DNA of 29,025 nucleotides from UBA7374 sp965660635 (GTDB lineage: Bacteria > Verrucomicrobiota > Verrucomicrobiia > Opitutales > Coraliomargaritaceae): positions 1 to 29,025 of the forward strand of contig CBFIAS010000025.1 of NCBI GenBank assembly GCA_965660635.1, in the 5' to 3' direction. The notes beneath the pieces were generated by a model. That model saw nothing but the letters and a program-made list of their open reading frames with translations. It was not told where the DNA came from and ran no database searches. The position numbers and the translations under genes are program-made. Of this stretch, positions 8,678 through 15,579 are shown in pieces. Within the stretch, counting starts at the first letter, position 1, and every line of letters begins with the position of its first letter.

Positions 8678-8708
8678 TTGACAAATTTGGATTTAATTTG
8701 GTTTTAAT
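8678..8708 (+). promoter_or_regulatory. Promoter of the BMC operon with 11-bp tandem direct repeat (candidate DeoR operator)
   Basis: TTGACA at 8678-8683 is followed after 18-19 bp by TTTTAAT, a plausible but widely spaced sigma-70-type promoter. The spacer contains two abutting copies of AATTTGGNTTT (8684-8694 and 8695-8705), identical at 10 of 11 positions and spaced by one helical turn. DeoR-family proteins often bind direct repeats, so this is the best operator candidate in the divergent deoR/pduL gap. The site overlaps the promoter, which fits repression. Confidence 0.55.
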
Positions 8709-8742
8709 CGGTACTTTCTTCATTTTCCAACACATTTCCACA

Positions 8743-9417
8743 ATGATCCAATCTGTAAGTCGCGCCCAAATAGAGATGCTGGTACGGACCAGTCTGCTCC
8801 GCCAGCAGGCGGGCGGCGCTCTGGCTACCAAGCCTGCAGCCGGGCCGAATCCCCTCATCGTCAACTCTAGCGCGCGCCACTGCCACCTCACTCAGGAAGC
8901 GGTCGAGACGCTCTTTGGAAAGGGCCACCAGCTGACACCGATGAAGTGGTTGTATCAGGAAGGCCAATACGCCGCCGAGGAGTCCGTCACCCTCATCGGT
9001 CCCCGCAGCCGCGTCATTTCCAACCTCCGCATTCTCGGCCCCTGCCGGAACCTCAACCAGGTCGAGCTGGCCTATACCGACGCCATCTCCCTCGGCTTCA
9101 AGGTGCCCGTGCGCAACTCCGGCAACATCGAAGGCACGCCTGGATGCATGCTCATGGGCCCGGCCGGATTCCTCGAAATGAATGAAGGCGTCATCCGCGC
9201 AGCACCCCACGTCCACATGGCTCCCGAGGACGCCGAATTCTACGGCGTGGAGAACAAATCCTTCATGAAGCTTCGTGTCGGGGGCGACCTCGGTACCACC
9301 TTTGACCAGATTTTCGTTCGCGTCGATCCATCCTTCAAGCTAGAGGTGCACATCGACACCGACGAAGCCAACGCCTGCGGACTCGGTCCCGACGTGCCCT
9401 GCGAACTCGTCAAATAG
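8743..9417 (+). CDS. pduL: Phosphate propanoyltransferase PduL (BMC-type phosphotransacylase)
   Basis: A 224-residue PduL. Zinc-site histidines are visible as H46 and H48 (RHCHLT), H156 and H158 (PHVHMAP) and H203 (EVHID), arranged in the two beta-barrel repeats of the family. Residues 1-22 (SRAQIEMLVRTSLLRQQ) form an amphipathic helix followed by a Gly/Ala/Pro linker, the layout of an encapsulation peptide. PduL interconverts acyl-CoA and acyl-phosphate, recycling CoA inside the shell; here lactyl-CoA (or propionyl-CoA) is the expected substrate. It is the first gene of the BMC operon. The ATG at 8743 was chosen because the tag helix begins there. Confidence 0.95.
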   Translation: MIQSVSRAQIEMLVRTSLLRQQAGGALATKPAAGPNPLIVNSSARHCHLTQEAVETLFGKGHQLTPMKWLYQEGQYAAEESVTLIGPRSRVISNLRILGPCRNLNQVELAYTDAISLGFKVPVRNSGNIEGTPGCMLMGPAGFLEMNEGVIRAAPHVHMAPEDAEFYGVENKSFMKLRVGGDLGTTFDQIFVRVDPSFKLEVHIDTDEANACGLGPDVPCELVK

Positions 9418-9488
9418 ATCTTTTACCAGCGCGCTAACGCGTGTCCATCCTCTCCAAACACTCAACCCAAACACAACCCAGACATACA

Positions 9489-9752
9489 ATGAGCGAATCC
9501 ATCGGATTGATCGAAACCAAGGGCCTCACCGGCTCCATCGAGGCAAGCGATGCCATGGCCAAGGCCGCATCCGTTTCCCTCGTCAAGCAAGTCCCCATCG
9601 GCGGCGGTTTTCTCACCGTCCTGGTCAAGGGAGATGTCGGCAGCGTAAAGGCCGCCGTTGAAGCCGGCGCCGAAGCCGCCAACCGCGTTGGCGAACTCGT
9701 CGCCTCCAACGTCATCGCGCGCCCGCACGAAGACCTTTTGAAATACTTCTAA
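9489..9752 (+). CDS. BMC-H shell protein 1
   Basis: An 87-residue single-domain BMC-H (PF00936) protein that forms hexameric shell tiles. It has the family N-terminus IGLIETKGLTGSIEASDAMAKAA, the pore loop PIGGGFLTV, and the conserved VKGDVGSVKAAVEAGAEAA helix. The central pore sequence is GGG, unlike the GSG and GSA of its two paralogues in this operon, so the pores may differ in selectivity. The ATG at 9489 gives the canonical start. It lies between pduL and BMC-H 2. Confidence 0.96.
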   Translation: MSESIGLIETKGLTGSIEASDAMAKAASVSLVKQVPIGGGFLTVLVKGDVGSVKAAVEAGAEAANRVGELVASNVIARPHEDLLKYF

Positions 9753-9780
9753 AAACCATCCAACAAGGAGAACAGACACC

Positions 9781-10059
9781 ATGGCTAAACAAGCAATTGG
9801 AATGATCGAATGCAAGGGCCTCATCGGCCTCATGGAGGCATCCGATGCCGCCCTCAAGGCCGCCGACGTCAGCATGACCGGCTGGGAAAAAATCGGCTCC
9901 GGCCTGGTCACCGCCTTCTTCACGGGCGATGTTGCCGCCGTCAAGGCCGGCATCGAAGCCGGAGCAGAAGCAGCCGGGCAACTCGGCGAAGTTGTCGCCG
10001 TCCAGGTAATTCCCCGTCCCCACGACGACCTCAGCAAGCTCGGTTCCTGGATCGGTTAA
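9781..10059 (+). CDS. BMC-H shell protein 2
   Basis: A 92-residue BMC-H hexamer protein starting MAKQAIGMIECKGLIGLMEASDAALKAA, with pore loop KIGSGLVTAFF and the VAAVKAGIEAGAEAA helix. A clear Shine-Dalgarno (AAGGAG) lies about 12 bp before the ATG. The GSG pore is the common canonical form. It carries a short C-terminal extension, SKLGSWIG. It follows BMC-H 1 by 28 bp and precedes ackA. Confidence 0.97.
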   Translation: MAKQAIGMIECKGLIGLMEASDAALKAADVSMTGWEKIGSGLVTAFFTGDVAAVKAGIEAGAEAAGQLGEVVAVQVIPRPHDDLSKLGSWIG

Positions 10060-10092
10060 GCAAGTCATTGCCTGCCGGTTCCCGCCCGTCCC

Positions 10093-11277
10093 ATGAAGAT
10101 CCTTATCGCCAACCTCGGCTCCACGTCCTTCAAGTACTGCCTCTACGAGATGGACGGCGCCTCCGCCGGCCTCCTCGCCAAGGGTGGCTTCGAGCGTGTT
10201 ACCGAGTACACGCCCTGTATTGAGGAAATGCTGGAAACCCTCGCCGCCGAAGGTCACCTCCGCTCCGGAGAAGATCTCGGCGCAGTCGGTTTCAAGACCG
10301 TCCTCGGCAAGGATCTCAGTGGCTGCGTGGAAGCCGACGACCGGGTCCTCGAGGCTCTCGACGGGTTCAAGGAAGTCGCGCCCGCCCACAATCCGGCCTA
10401 TGCCGAGGGCATCCGTTGCTTCCGCGACCGCCTGCCCGGCGTGCGCCGCATCGCCCTTTTCGAGACCGCCTTCTACCAGTGGATGACACCGGGCGCATAC
10501 ACCTACGCCATCCCCAAGGCTTGGCGTGATCTCGGCATCCGGCGCTACGGGTTCCATGGCGCCAGCCACAAGTACATCGCTGAGCGCAGCGCCGAGCTCC
10601 TCGGCCGTGACGACGTGGCCGGGCGCGTCCGCGGGCTCTATGTCAACGGCCCCGGCGAATTTCAAGGCGCGCCCTTCCGCGTCCTTTCCTGCCATCTCGG
10701 CGGCAGCAGTTCCGTTGCCGGCATCCGCGACGGCGTCGCCATCGGCGCCAGCATGGGCTTCAGCCCCCAGAGCGGCCTTCCGCAAAACAACCGGGTCGGC
10801 GATCTTGACTCCATGGCCATCCCCTATGTCGGCAAGATGCTCGGGCTCTCCGTCGAGGAGGCCGAGCGCCAGCTCAACAAGGAGAGCGGCCTGCTCGGTC
10901 TTTCCGGCGTGAGCAATGACTCCCGTGACATCGAGGCCGCCGCCGCCGATGGCAACGAGGACGCCCGCCTGGCTAACGAGGTCATGGTCGAGAGCATCCG
11001 CCATTGGGCCGGTTCCTTCTTCTTCAAAATGGGCGGGGCCGAGGCCATCGCCTTCACCGCCGGCATCGGCGAAAACAACGCTTCCCTCCGCGCCGCCGTC
11101 TGCGCCGGACTGGAAGACCTCGGCGTCCGTATCGACCCGGCGGCCAACGAGAAAACCATCCGCGGTGCCGAGGCCGTCATTAGCACGCCCGACTCCAGGA
11201 TCAAGGTACTCGTCATACCGGCCAACGAGGAACTAGTTATTGCCCGCGAAGTCCATCGCCGCATCCAGGCCGCCTGA
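10093..11277 (+). CDS. ackA: Acetate kinase-family acyl kinase
   Basis: A 394-residue AckA of full length. The N-terminal phosphate motif is NLGSTSFKY (N7, S10, S12, K14), a slight variant of the usual NxGSSSxK. Later blocks are YGFHGASHKYI, SCHLGGSSSVAGI, the DTSMGFSPQSG-like GASMGFSPQSGLPQNNRVGDLD, and AFTAGIGENNASLR. It should convert the acyl-phosphate from PduL (lactyl- or propionyl-phosphate) to the free acid with ATP synthesis. No tag helix is obvious at either end, so whether it is encapsulated is unclear. It splits the three BMC-H genes. Substrate preference cannot be read from the sequence. Confidence 0.93.
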   Translation: MKILIANLGSTSFKYCLYEMDGASAGLLAKGGFERVTEYTPCIEEMLETLAAEGHLRSGEDLGAVGFKTVLGKDLSGCVEADDRVLEALDGFKEVAPAHNPAYAEGIRCFRDRLPGVRRIALFETAFYQWMTPGAYTYAIPKAWRDLGIRRYGFHGASHKYIAERSAELLGRDDVAGRVRGLYVNGPGEFQGAPFRVLSCHLGGSSSVAGIRDGVAIGASMGFSPQSGLPQNNRVGDLDSMAIPYVGKMLGLSVEEAERQLNKESGLLGLSGVSNDSRDIEAAAADGNEDARLANEVMVESIRHWAGSFFFKMGGAEAIAFTAGIGENNASLRAAVCAGLEDLGVRIDPAANEKTIRGAEAVISTPDSRIKVLVIPANEELVIAREVHRRIQAA

Positions 11278-11334
11278 TCCCCGCAGCACTTTCCAGACAC
11301 AATCAACCTGAAATTATCACAACCCACATCCATC

Positions 11335-11640
11335 ATGGCAAAACAAGCAATCGGAATCCTCGAAACCAAAGGCCTCGTGGCACTCGTGCAAGGCACGGAC
11401 GCCATGCTCAAGGCTGCTAACATCGAACTGGCCGGCCCAATGAAGGGCGTCGGCAGTGCCCTCGTCAGCGCGACCGTCTCCGGAGACGTAGCCGCCGTCA
11501 AGGCCGCCATCGAAGCCGGCGCTGAAACCGCCGGCCAGTACGGCGAAGTCGTCAGTGCCCACGTCATCGCGCGTCCGCACGACGACCTCGGCTCGGTTCT
11601 TCCCGCACAGAAGCCCGCCACCAAGCGCGCGGCCAAGTAA
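11335..11640 (+). CDS. BMC-H shell protein 3
   Basis: A 101-residue BMC-H protein, close to BMC-H 2 at the N-terminus (MAKQAIGILETKGLVALVQGTDAMLKAA). The pore loop is GVGSALVSA, so the central residues read GSA. It has a basic C-terminal extension, AQKPATKRAAK, absent from its paralogues, which could face the lumen or cytosol and bind partners. It lies after ackA and 5 bp before the first BMC-P gene. Three BMC-H genes in one PVM-type locus is one more than I recall for the described loci. Confidence 0.96.
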   Translation: MAKQAIGILETKGLVALVQGTDAMLKAANIELAGPMKGVGSALVSATVSGDVAAVKAAIEAGAETAGQYGEVVSAHVIARPHDDLGSVLPAQKPATKRAAK

Positions 11641-11645
11641 ATTCG

Positions 11646-11960
11646 ATGTACCTCGGAAAAGTCATCGGCAGCGTCGTATCGACGAAGAAGGACGACAGCA
11701 TGAAGGGGCGCAAGCTACTCATGGTGCGTCCCATGCTGGTCGATCCCGTTGATCCGGGCCAGTTCAAGCCCGGTAACAACACCATCGTGGCGGTCGATAC
11801 GCTGGGTGCAGGCGAGGGCGAACTCGTCATGTTCGCCCAAGGCAGCTCCGCCCGGCAGGCCGACGGCCTCAAGACAATGCCGGTAGATGCCGCCATCGTC
11901 GGCCTGGTCGACTCCGTCCACGTGCTTGGCCAGAAGACCTACGAGGCAAAACACAGTTAA
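11646..11960 (+). CDS. BMC-P (EutN/CcmL-type) pentameric vertex protein 1
   Basis: A 104-residue BMC-P (PF03319) protein: MYLGKVIGSVVSTKKDDSMKGRKLLMVRPM, then the conserved IVAVDTLGAGEGELVMFAQGSSAR and a C-terminal VGLVDSV. Pentamers of this family cap the vertices of the icosahedral shell. It is the longest and most typical of the three BMC-P genes here and is packed tightly between BMC-H 3 (5 bp) and the aldehyde dehydrogenase (21 bp). Confidence 0.96.
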   Translation: MYLGKVIGSVVSTKKDDSMKGRKLLMVRPMLVDPVDPGQFKPGNNTIVAVDTLGAGEGELVMFAQGSSARQADGLKTMPVDAAIVGLVDSVHVLGQKTYEAKHS

Positions 11961-11981
11961 CCCAGTTGATATCCCCCGAAG

Positions 11982-13433
11982 ATGAGCCATCTCAATGAAG
12001 CAGCCATCCGCAACGTGGTGACCGAAGTGCTCGCCCAGTTGCAGCCCGCCGGCAAGGCATCCAGCCCGGCGGCACCCTCCATTCAGGCGCGTCCCGGTCG
12101 CCACGGCGTCTTTGAGGAGGCCGCGCCCGCAGTCAGCGCCGCCCGTGGCGGCTTCGAGCAACTCCGCGAAAAAGGCTGGGCTGCCCGTACCCGCATCGTC
12201 GAACTCGTCAAGCAGATGTGCATCGACAACGCCGAGCGCTGGGGGCAGATCGAGTTTGAAGAAACCCGCATCGGTCGTCTCGCCCACAAGCCGCTCAAGC
12301 TTCAGGGCGTGAAGAACGTGCTCGGCACCGAGTACCTCGCCCCGCACGGCATGAGCGGCGATACCGGCATCACCATGGACGAGGCCGCCCCCTGGGGCGT
12401 CATTGTCGCCATCACCCCGCTGACCCACTCCGTGCCAACCATAGCGGGCAACATCGTCAACATGGTCGCGGCAGGCAACGCCATTGTCTTCAACGCGCAC
12501 CCCGGCGGTGCAGGCGTAGCTGCTCTGGCCATCCACGAGATCAACGAGGCAATCAAAGCCGAGACCGGCATTTCCAACCTTCTCTGCACTATCGAGAAGC
12601 CCTCCCTCGATTCCTTTAACGCGCTCTGCTCCGATCCCGGCGTGGATCTGCTCTGCATCACCGGCGGCCCCGCCGTGGTGGACGCCGCAATGAAGACCGG
12701 CAAGCGCGCCATATGCGCCGGCCCGGGCAACCCGCCCGTCGTGGTTGACGACTGCCAGGCCCTCGACTTCGACCGCGTGGCCCGCGATATCATCACCGGA
12801 GGCGGCTTCGACAACAACCTCCTTTGCATCGGCGAAAAGCAAATTATCGCAGTGGCCGATGCCTACGGCAAGACTTTACAGGCCCTCAAGCGCCAGGGCG
12901 CGGTGATCCTCAACGCCCGCCAACACGAGGCGATTAAAAACGAGGTCTTTGACTACAAGGAAGGCGTAGGCTGTGGCACTCCCGTGCTCAACCGCAAGTG
13001 GGTCGGCGCCGATCCTCATGCTCTGGCCGAGATCGCCGGCCTGAAGATCGACTCAAAAGTCGAGATGCTCATCGCCGAGACAGACATTGACGACGCCTTT
13101 GTCCAGGAGGAGCAAATGATGCCGCTCCTGCCTATCGTCCGCGCCGGTTGCTTTGACGAGGCCCTTCGCTTCGCCAAGGACTCCGAACATGGTGACAAGC
13201 ACTCCGCCATGATCCATACCATGAACGTAGAGCGCATGACCCGCATGGGCCAGGCCATGGACACCACCATCTTCGTTAAGAACGGCCCCTGCGTGGCTGG
13301 CCTCGGCATGGGCGGCGAGGGCTTTATCAGCTACTCCATCGCCACCACCACCGGCGAGGGCATCACCACGCCCCGTACCTTCACCCGCTTCCGCCGCTGC
13401 ACTCTCGTTGACAACCTGAATATCGTCTCCTGA
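11982..13433 (+). CDS. CoA-acylating aldehyde dehydrogenase (PduP-like, BMC-associated)
   Basis: A 483-residue aldehyde dehydrogenase of the PduP/EutE type. Residues 1-22 (LNEAAIRNVVTEVLAQLQPAG) form an amphipathic helix followed by an Ala/Pro/Ser linker, the form of an encapsulation peptide. The catalytic cysteine is C282 in GGFDNNLLCIGEKQ, the acylating-ALDH context. Upstream blocks APWGVIVAITPLTHSVPTIAGN and ICAGPGNPPVVVDD are also characteristic. It oxidises an aldehyde (lactaldehyde expected from the aldolase) to acyl-CoA with NAD+. Its TGA overlaps the ATG of BMC-P 2 by one base, implying translational coupling. Confidence 0.95.
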   Translation: MSHLNEAAIRNVVTEVLAQLQPAGKASSPAAPSIQARPGRHGVFEEAAPAVSAARGGFEQLREKGWAARTRIVELVKQMCIDNAERWGQIEFEETRIGRLAHKPLKLQGVKNVLGTEYLAPHGMSGDTGITMDEAAPWGVIVAITPLTHSVPTIAGNIVNMVAAGNAIVFNAHPGGAGVAALAIHEINEAIKAETGISNLLCTIEKPSLDSFNALCSDPGVDLLCITGGPAVVDAAMKTGKRAICAGPGNPPVVVDDCQALDFDRVARDIITGGGFDNNLLCIGEKQIIAVADAYGKTLQALKRQGAVILNARQHEAIKNEVFDYKEGVGCGTPVLNRKWVGADPHALAEIAGLKIDSKVEMLIAETDIDDAFVQEEQMMPLLPIVRAGCFDEALRFAKDSEHGDKHSAMIHTMNVERMTRMGQAMDTTIFVKNGPCVAGLGMGGEGFISYSIATTTGEGITTPRTFTRFRRCTLVDNLNIVS

Positions 13434-13687
13434 TGCTCCTCGCCCGCATAGACGGCCATGCCACCGCCACCGTTGCCCATCCCAGCCTGAAGGGGCAGAA
13501 GGTCGCGCTCTGCACGCCCGTCGATGAAGCGGGTAAAAGCACCGGAGCGCCCATCGCCGCGATTGATCCACTCGGCGGCGGCCTTCACGCCCGCGTCTTT
13601 ATCACCACCGACGGTTCCTGGACACAGGGCACTGTCCACGACGATAGCTCGCCCGTGCGCAACCAGATCATCGGCATCATCGACTGA
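13433..13687 (+). CDS. BMC-P (EutN/CcmL-type) vertex protein 2
   Basis: An 84-residue BMC-P protein: MLLARIDGHATATVAHPSLKGQKVALCTPVD, then IAAIDPLGGGLHARVFITTDGSW and C-terminal NQIIGIID, matching the family pattern of LGGGxGxxVxxxxGS. It overlaps the aldehyde dehydrogenase stop by one base (TGATG). It is the most compact of the three paralogues. Confidence 0.95.
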   Translation: MLLARIDGHATATVAHPSLKGQKVALCTPVDEAGKSTGAPIAAIDPLGGGLHARVFITTDGSWTQGTVHDDSSPVRNQIIGIID

Positions 13688-13690
13688 CCC

Positions 13691-13987
13691 ATGAAACCCG
13701 GACGCGTCATCGGCACTGTTACCCTCAGCGAGGCGGCCCCGCAATTCAACGGGGCCCGCTGGCTGCTCGTCTCCCCCATGGGCCAAGAGGAGTTGATGGA
13801 CAAGAGCGAGCACAGTGACGCCTCCACTCCGGTAGTCTATGACAAACTCGGCGCCGGAGTCGGCCAGCCCATTCTCTACGTAGAAGGGGCCGAAGCCACC
13901 CAGCCCTTTGACTCACCGATCCCGCTCGACGCCATCAACGTGGCCCTGCTCGACACCTACCAATTTTCGCCACCGGCAGAACAATAA
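13691..13987 (+). CDS. BMC-P (EutN/CcmL-type) vertex protein 3
   Basis: A 98-residue BMC-P protein: MKPGRVIGTVTLSEAAPQFNGARWLLVSPMG, then VVYDKLGAGVGQPILYVEGAEA and a C-terminal hydrophobic strand NVALLDTY. The loop between strands is longer and acidic (EELMDKSEHSDAST). It starts 3 bp after BMC-P 2 and precedes the aldolase by 30 bp. Three different BMC-P genes is a known trait of PVM-type BMC loci. Confidence 0.94.
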   Translation: MKPGRVIGTVTLSEAAPQFNGARWLLVSPMGQEELMDKSEHSDASTPVVYDKLGAGVGQPILYVEGAEATQPFDSPIPLDAINVALLDTYQFSPPAEQ

Positions 13988-14017
13988 TTCATCCCTATCC
14001 CTTTCAACGCACAAACC

Positions 14018-15103
14018 ATGAGCAAATTCTACACCGCTAAAGACCTCGAGCGCATGATTGCGCAGGGGCAATCCCTCGACGGGATCACTCCCGATGCCAA
14101 GCTCACGCCCATGGCGCGGGACATCCTGCGCAAGCACGGCAGGTCCAGGCCCGCCGCGCCCGCCTCGCCCGCCGCCGGTGCATCCGTCAAGATCCACGAG
14201 CCCGTCCTCCCCGACGAGGAGTACAACTGGAAGCCCGGTGGCGACCCCCGGACCGCCGCCGACCTGGAGCGCTTCTTCTACTCACCTGAGATCCAGCAAC
14301 TCAAGGAGCGCATCTGCCACATCGGCAAGCGCATCTGGAATAAAGGCTACGTCGATGGCAACGGCGGCAACATCACCGTCCGCGTGGGCGACAATCTCGT
14401 GCTCTGTACCCCCACGCTCATTTCCAAGGGCTTCATGACTCCCGACGATATCTGCATGGTCGATCTCGACGGCAACCAGGTGGCTGGTACACGCCCCCGT
14501 ACCTCCGAGGTCAACACCCACCTCGGCATCATGAAGAACGAGCCCAAGGCCAAGTCCTGCGTCCACGCGCACCCGGTTTACGCCACCGCCTTTGCTGTGG
14601 CTGGCGTCACCCCGCCATCCTGCCTCATTCCCGAGCCCGAAGTCTTCCTCGGTGAGATCGGATTCGCCAGCTACCAGACCCCCGGCACCCCGGAAAACGC
14701 CCGCGAAGTTGGCGCCCTGGCCAAAAAGCACCAGTCCATCCTCATGCAGAACCACGGAGTCATCTGCTGGGGCAAGGACGTCGAGGACGCCTACTGGAAG
14801 ATGGAAAACACCGACGCCTTCTGCCAGACTGTATCCGTCACCATGCAAATCGGTGGCCCCAAGCAATACGGCCCCGACAAGCTCAAGGAACTCATCGTCC
14901 TGCGCCAGAAGCTCGGCATGCCCGACCACCGGCTCGATGAACTCAAGGAGTGTGAACTCTGCGATTCCGGCGAGTACACCGTCCACACCGCACCCCAGCC
15001 AGCCGACTGCTCCTGCCAGTTGCCCGCCGCCGGTGCGGGTGCCGAGGTGGACGAGGCCCTCGTCCAGAAAATCACTGACTTGATCATGGAGAAACTCTCG
15101 TAG
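14018..15103 (+). CDS. Class II (FucA/RhaD-like) aldolase, BMC-associated
   Basis: A 361-residue protein with a class II aldolase/adducin domain at about residues 85-300. Zinc-ligand candidates are H183 and H185 (CVHAHPVY) and H246 (QNHGVICWG). The domain should split fuculose-1-phosphate or rhamnulose-1-phosphate into DHAP and lactaldehyde. The protein is about 140 residues longer than FucA. The extra N-terminus (FYTAKDLERMIAQGQ...LTPMARDILRKHG, then an Ala/Pro linker) and the extra C-terminus (Cys-rich, Ala/Gly linker, then VDEALVQKITDLIMEKLS) both look like localisation modules; the C-terminal helix is the better encapsulation-peptide candidate. It is the signature enzyme of PVM-type compartments. 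Confidence 0.94.
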   Translation: MSKFYTAKDLERMIAQGQSLDGITPDAKLTPMARDILRKHGRSRPAAPASPAAGASVKIHEPVLPDEEYNWKPGGDPRTAADLERFFYSPEIQQLKERICHIGKRIWNKGYVDGNGGNITVRVGDNLVLCTPTLISKGFMTPDDICMVDLDGNQVAGTRPRTSEVNTHLGIMKNEPKAKSCVHAHPVYATAFAVAGVTPPSCLIPEPEVFLGEIGFASYQTPGTPENAREVGALAKKHQSILMQNHGVICWGKDVEDAYWKMENTDAFCQTVSVTMQIGGPKQYGPDKLKELIVLRQKLGMPDHRLDELKECELCDSGEYTVHTAPQPADCSCQLPAAGAGAEVDEALVQKITDLIMEKLS

Positions 15104-15113
15104 AGAGTTTCCG

Positions 15114-15570
15114 TTTTCAGTTATCCGTTTTCTGTTTGCAGTTGAAAATGGCTACCATTGAACGCTTTGAAGATATTCAAGCATGGCAGAAGGCCAGAGA
15201 GGTTAGTTCCGCTATTTACAAGCTGTGCAAGGGATCTGACCTTTCCAGCGACTTTGGATTGCGTGACCAGATTCGTCGCTCCGCAGTTTCTATTCAGTCC
15301 AATATTGCTGAAGGCTTCGGGCGCGAGGGTAGCAAGGAGTTTGCGCACTTCCTCCGTATTGCAAAAGGCTCGTCTTGTGAATTCCGCAGTCAGCTCTATA
15401 ATCTGCTTGATGCCGGGTATATTGACAACAGCACTTTTCAGGATCTGTACGAAAAGGCAACAGATACGGAGCGCCTGATTGGAGGATTCATTAATTACCT
15501 TTCAAATACCAGTCAACAAGGCTAATTTTATACGACTGAAAACAGATAAACTGAAAACAGGAAAACTGAA
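15114..15570. mobile_element. 23S-IVP-type cassette with terminal inverted repeats inside the BMC operon
   Basis: The segment between the aldolase and malate dehydrogenase genes is flanked by related inverted sequences. The left side (GTTTTCAGTTATCCGTTTTC, 15113-15132) reappears, inverted and with few changes, at about 15537-15563 (reading GTTTTCAGTTTATCTGTTTTC on the minus strand). The only gene inside encodes a four-helix-bundle protein of the 23S rRNA intervening-sequence family. The arrangement suggests an acquired cassette, but no transposase or target duplication is visible. Confidence 0.6.
15148..15525 (+). CDS. Four-helix-bundle protein (23S rRNA intervening-sequence protein family)
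   Basis: A 125-residue protein of the IVP/TIGR02436 family: FEDIQAWQKAREVSSAIYKLCK, then LRDQIRRSAVSIQSNIAEGFGREGSKEFAHFLRIAKGSSCEFRSQLYNLLDAGYI. The SxxSNIAEGFGR...F..FLxIAxGSxxE core is diagnostic. First found in 23S rRNA insertions of Leptospira, most homologues are free-standing and their function is unknown. It sits between the aldolase and malate dehydrogenase genes of the BMC operon, flanked by inverted repeats, and is unlikely to serve the pathway. Base composition is visibly lower in GC than the BMC genes on both sides, in keeping with transfer. Confidence 0.92.
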   Translation: MATIERFEDIQAWQKAREVSSAIYKLCKGSDLSSDFGLRDQIRRSAVSIQSNIAEGFGREGSKEFAHFLRIAKGSSCEFRSQLYNLLDAGYIDNSTFQDLYEKATDTERLIGGFINYLSNTSQQG

Positions 15571-15579
15571 CAACCGCTA

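Noticed and set aside
9712..11004. Long minus-strand open frame (430 codons) antisense to acetate kinase and BMC-H 2.
   Set aside because: Low-complexity Gly/Ala/Asp-rich translation with no family resemblance; it mirrors GC-rich genes on the plus strand that are certain.
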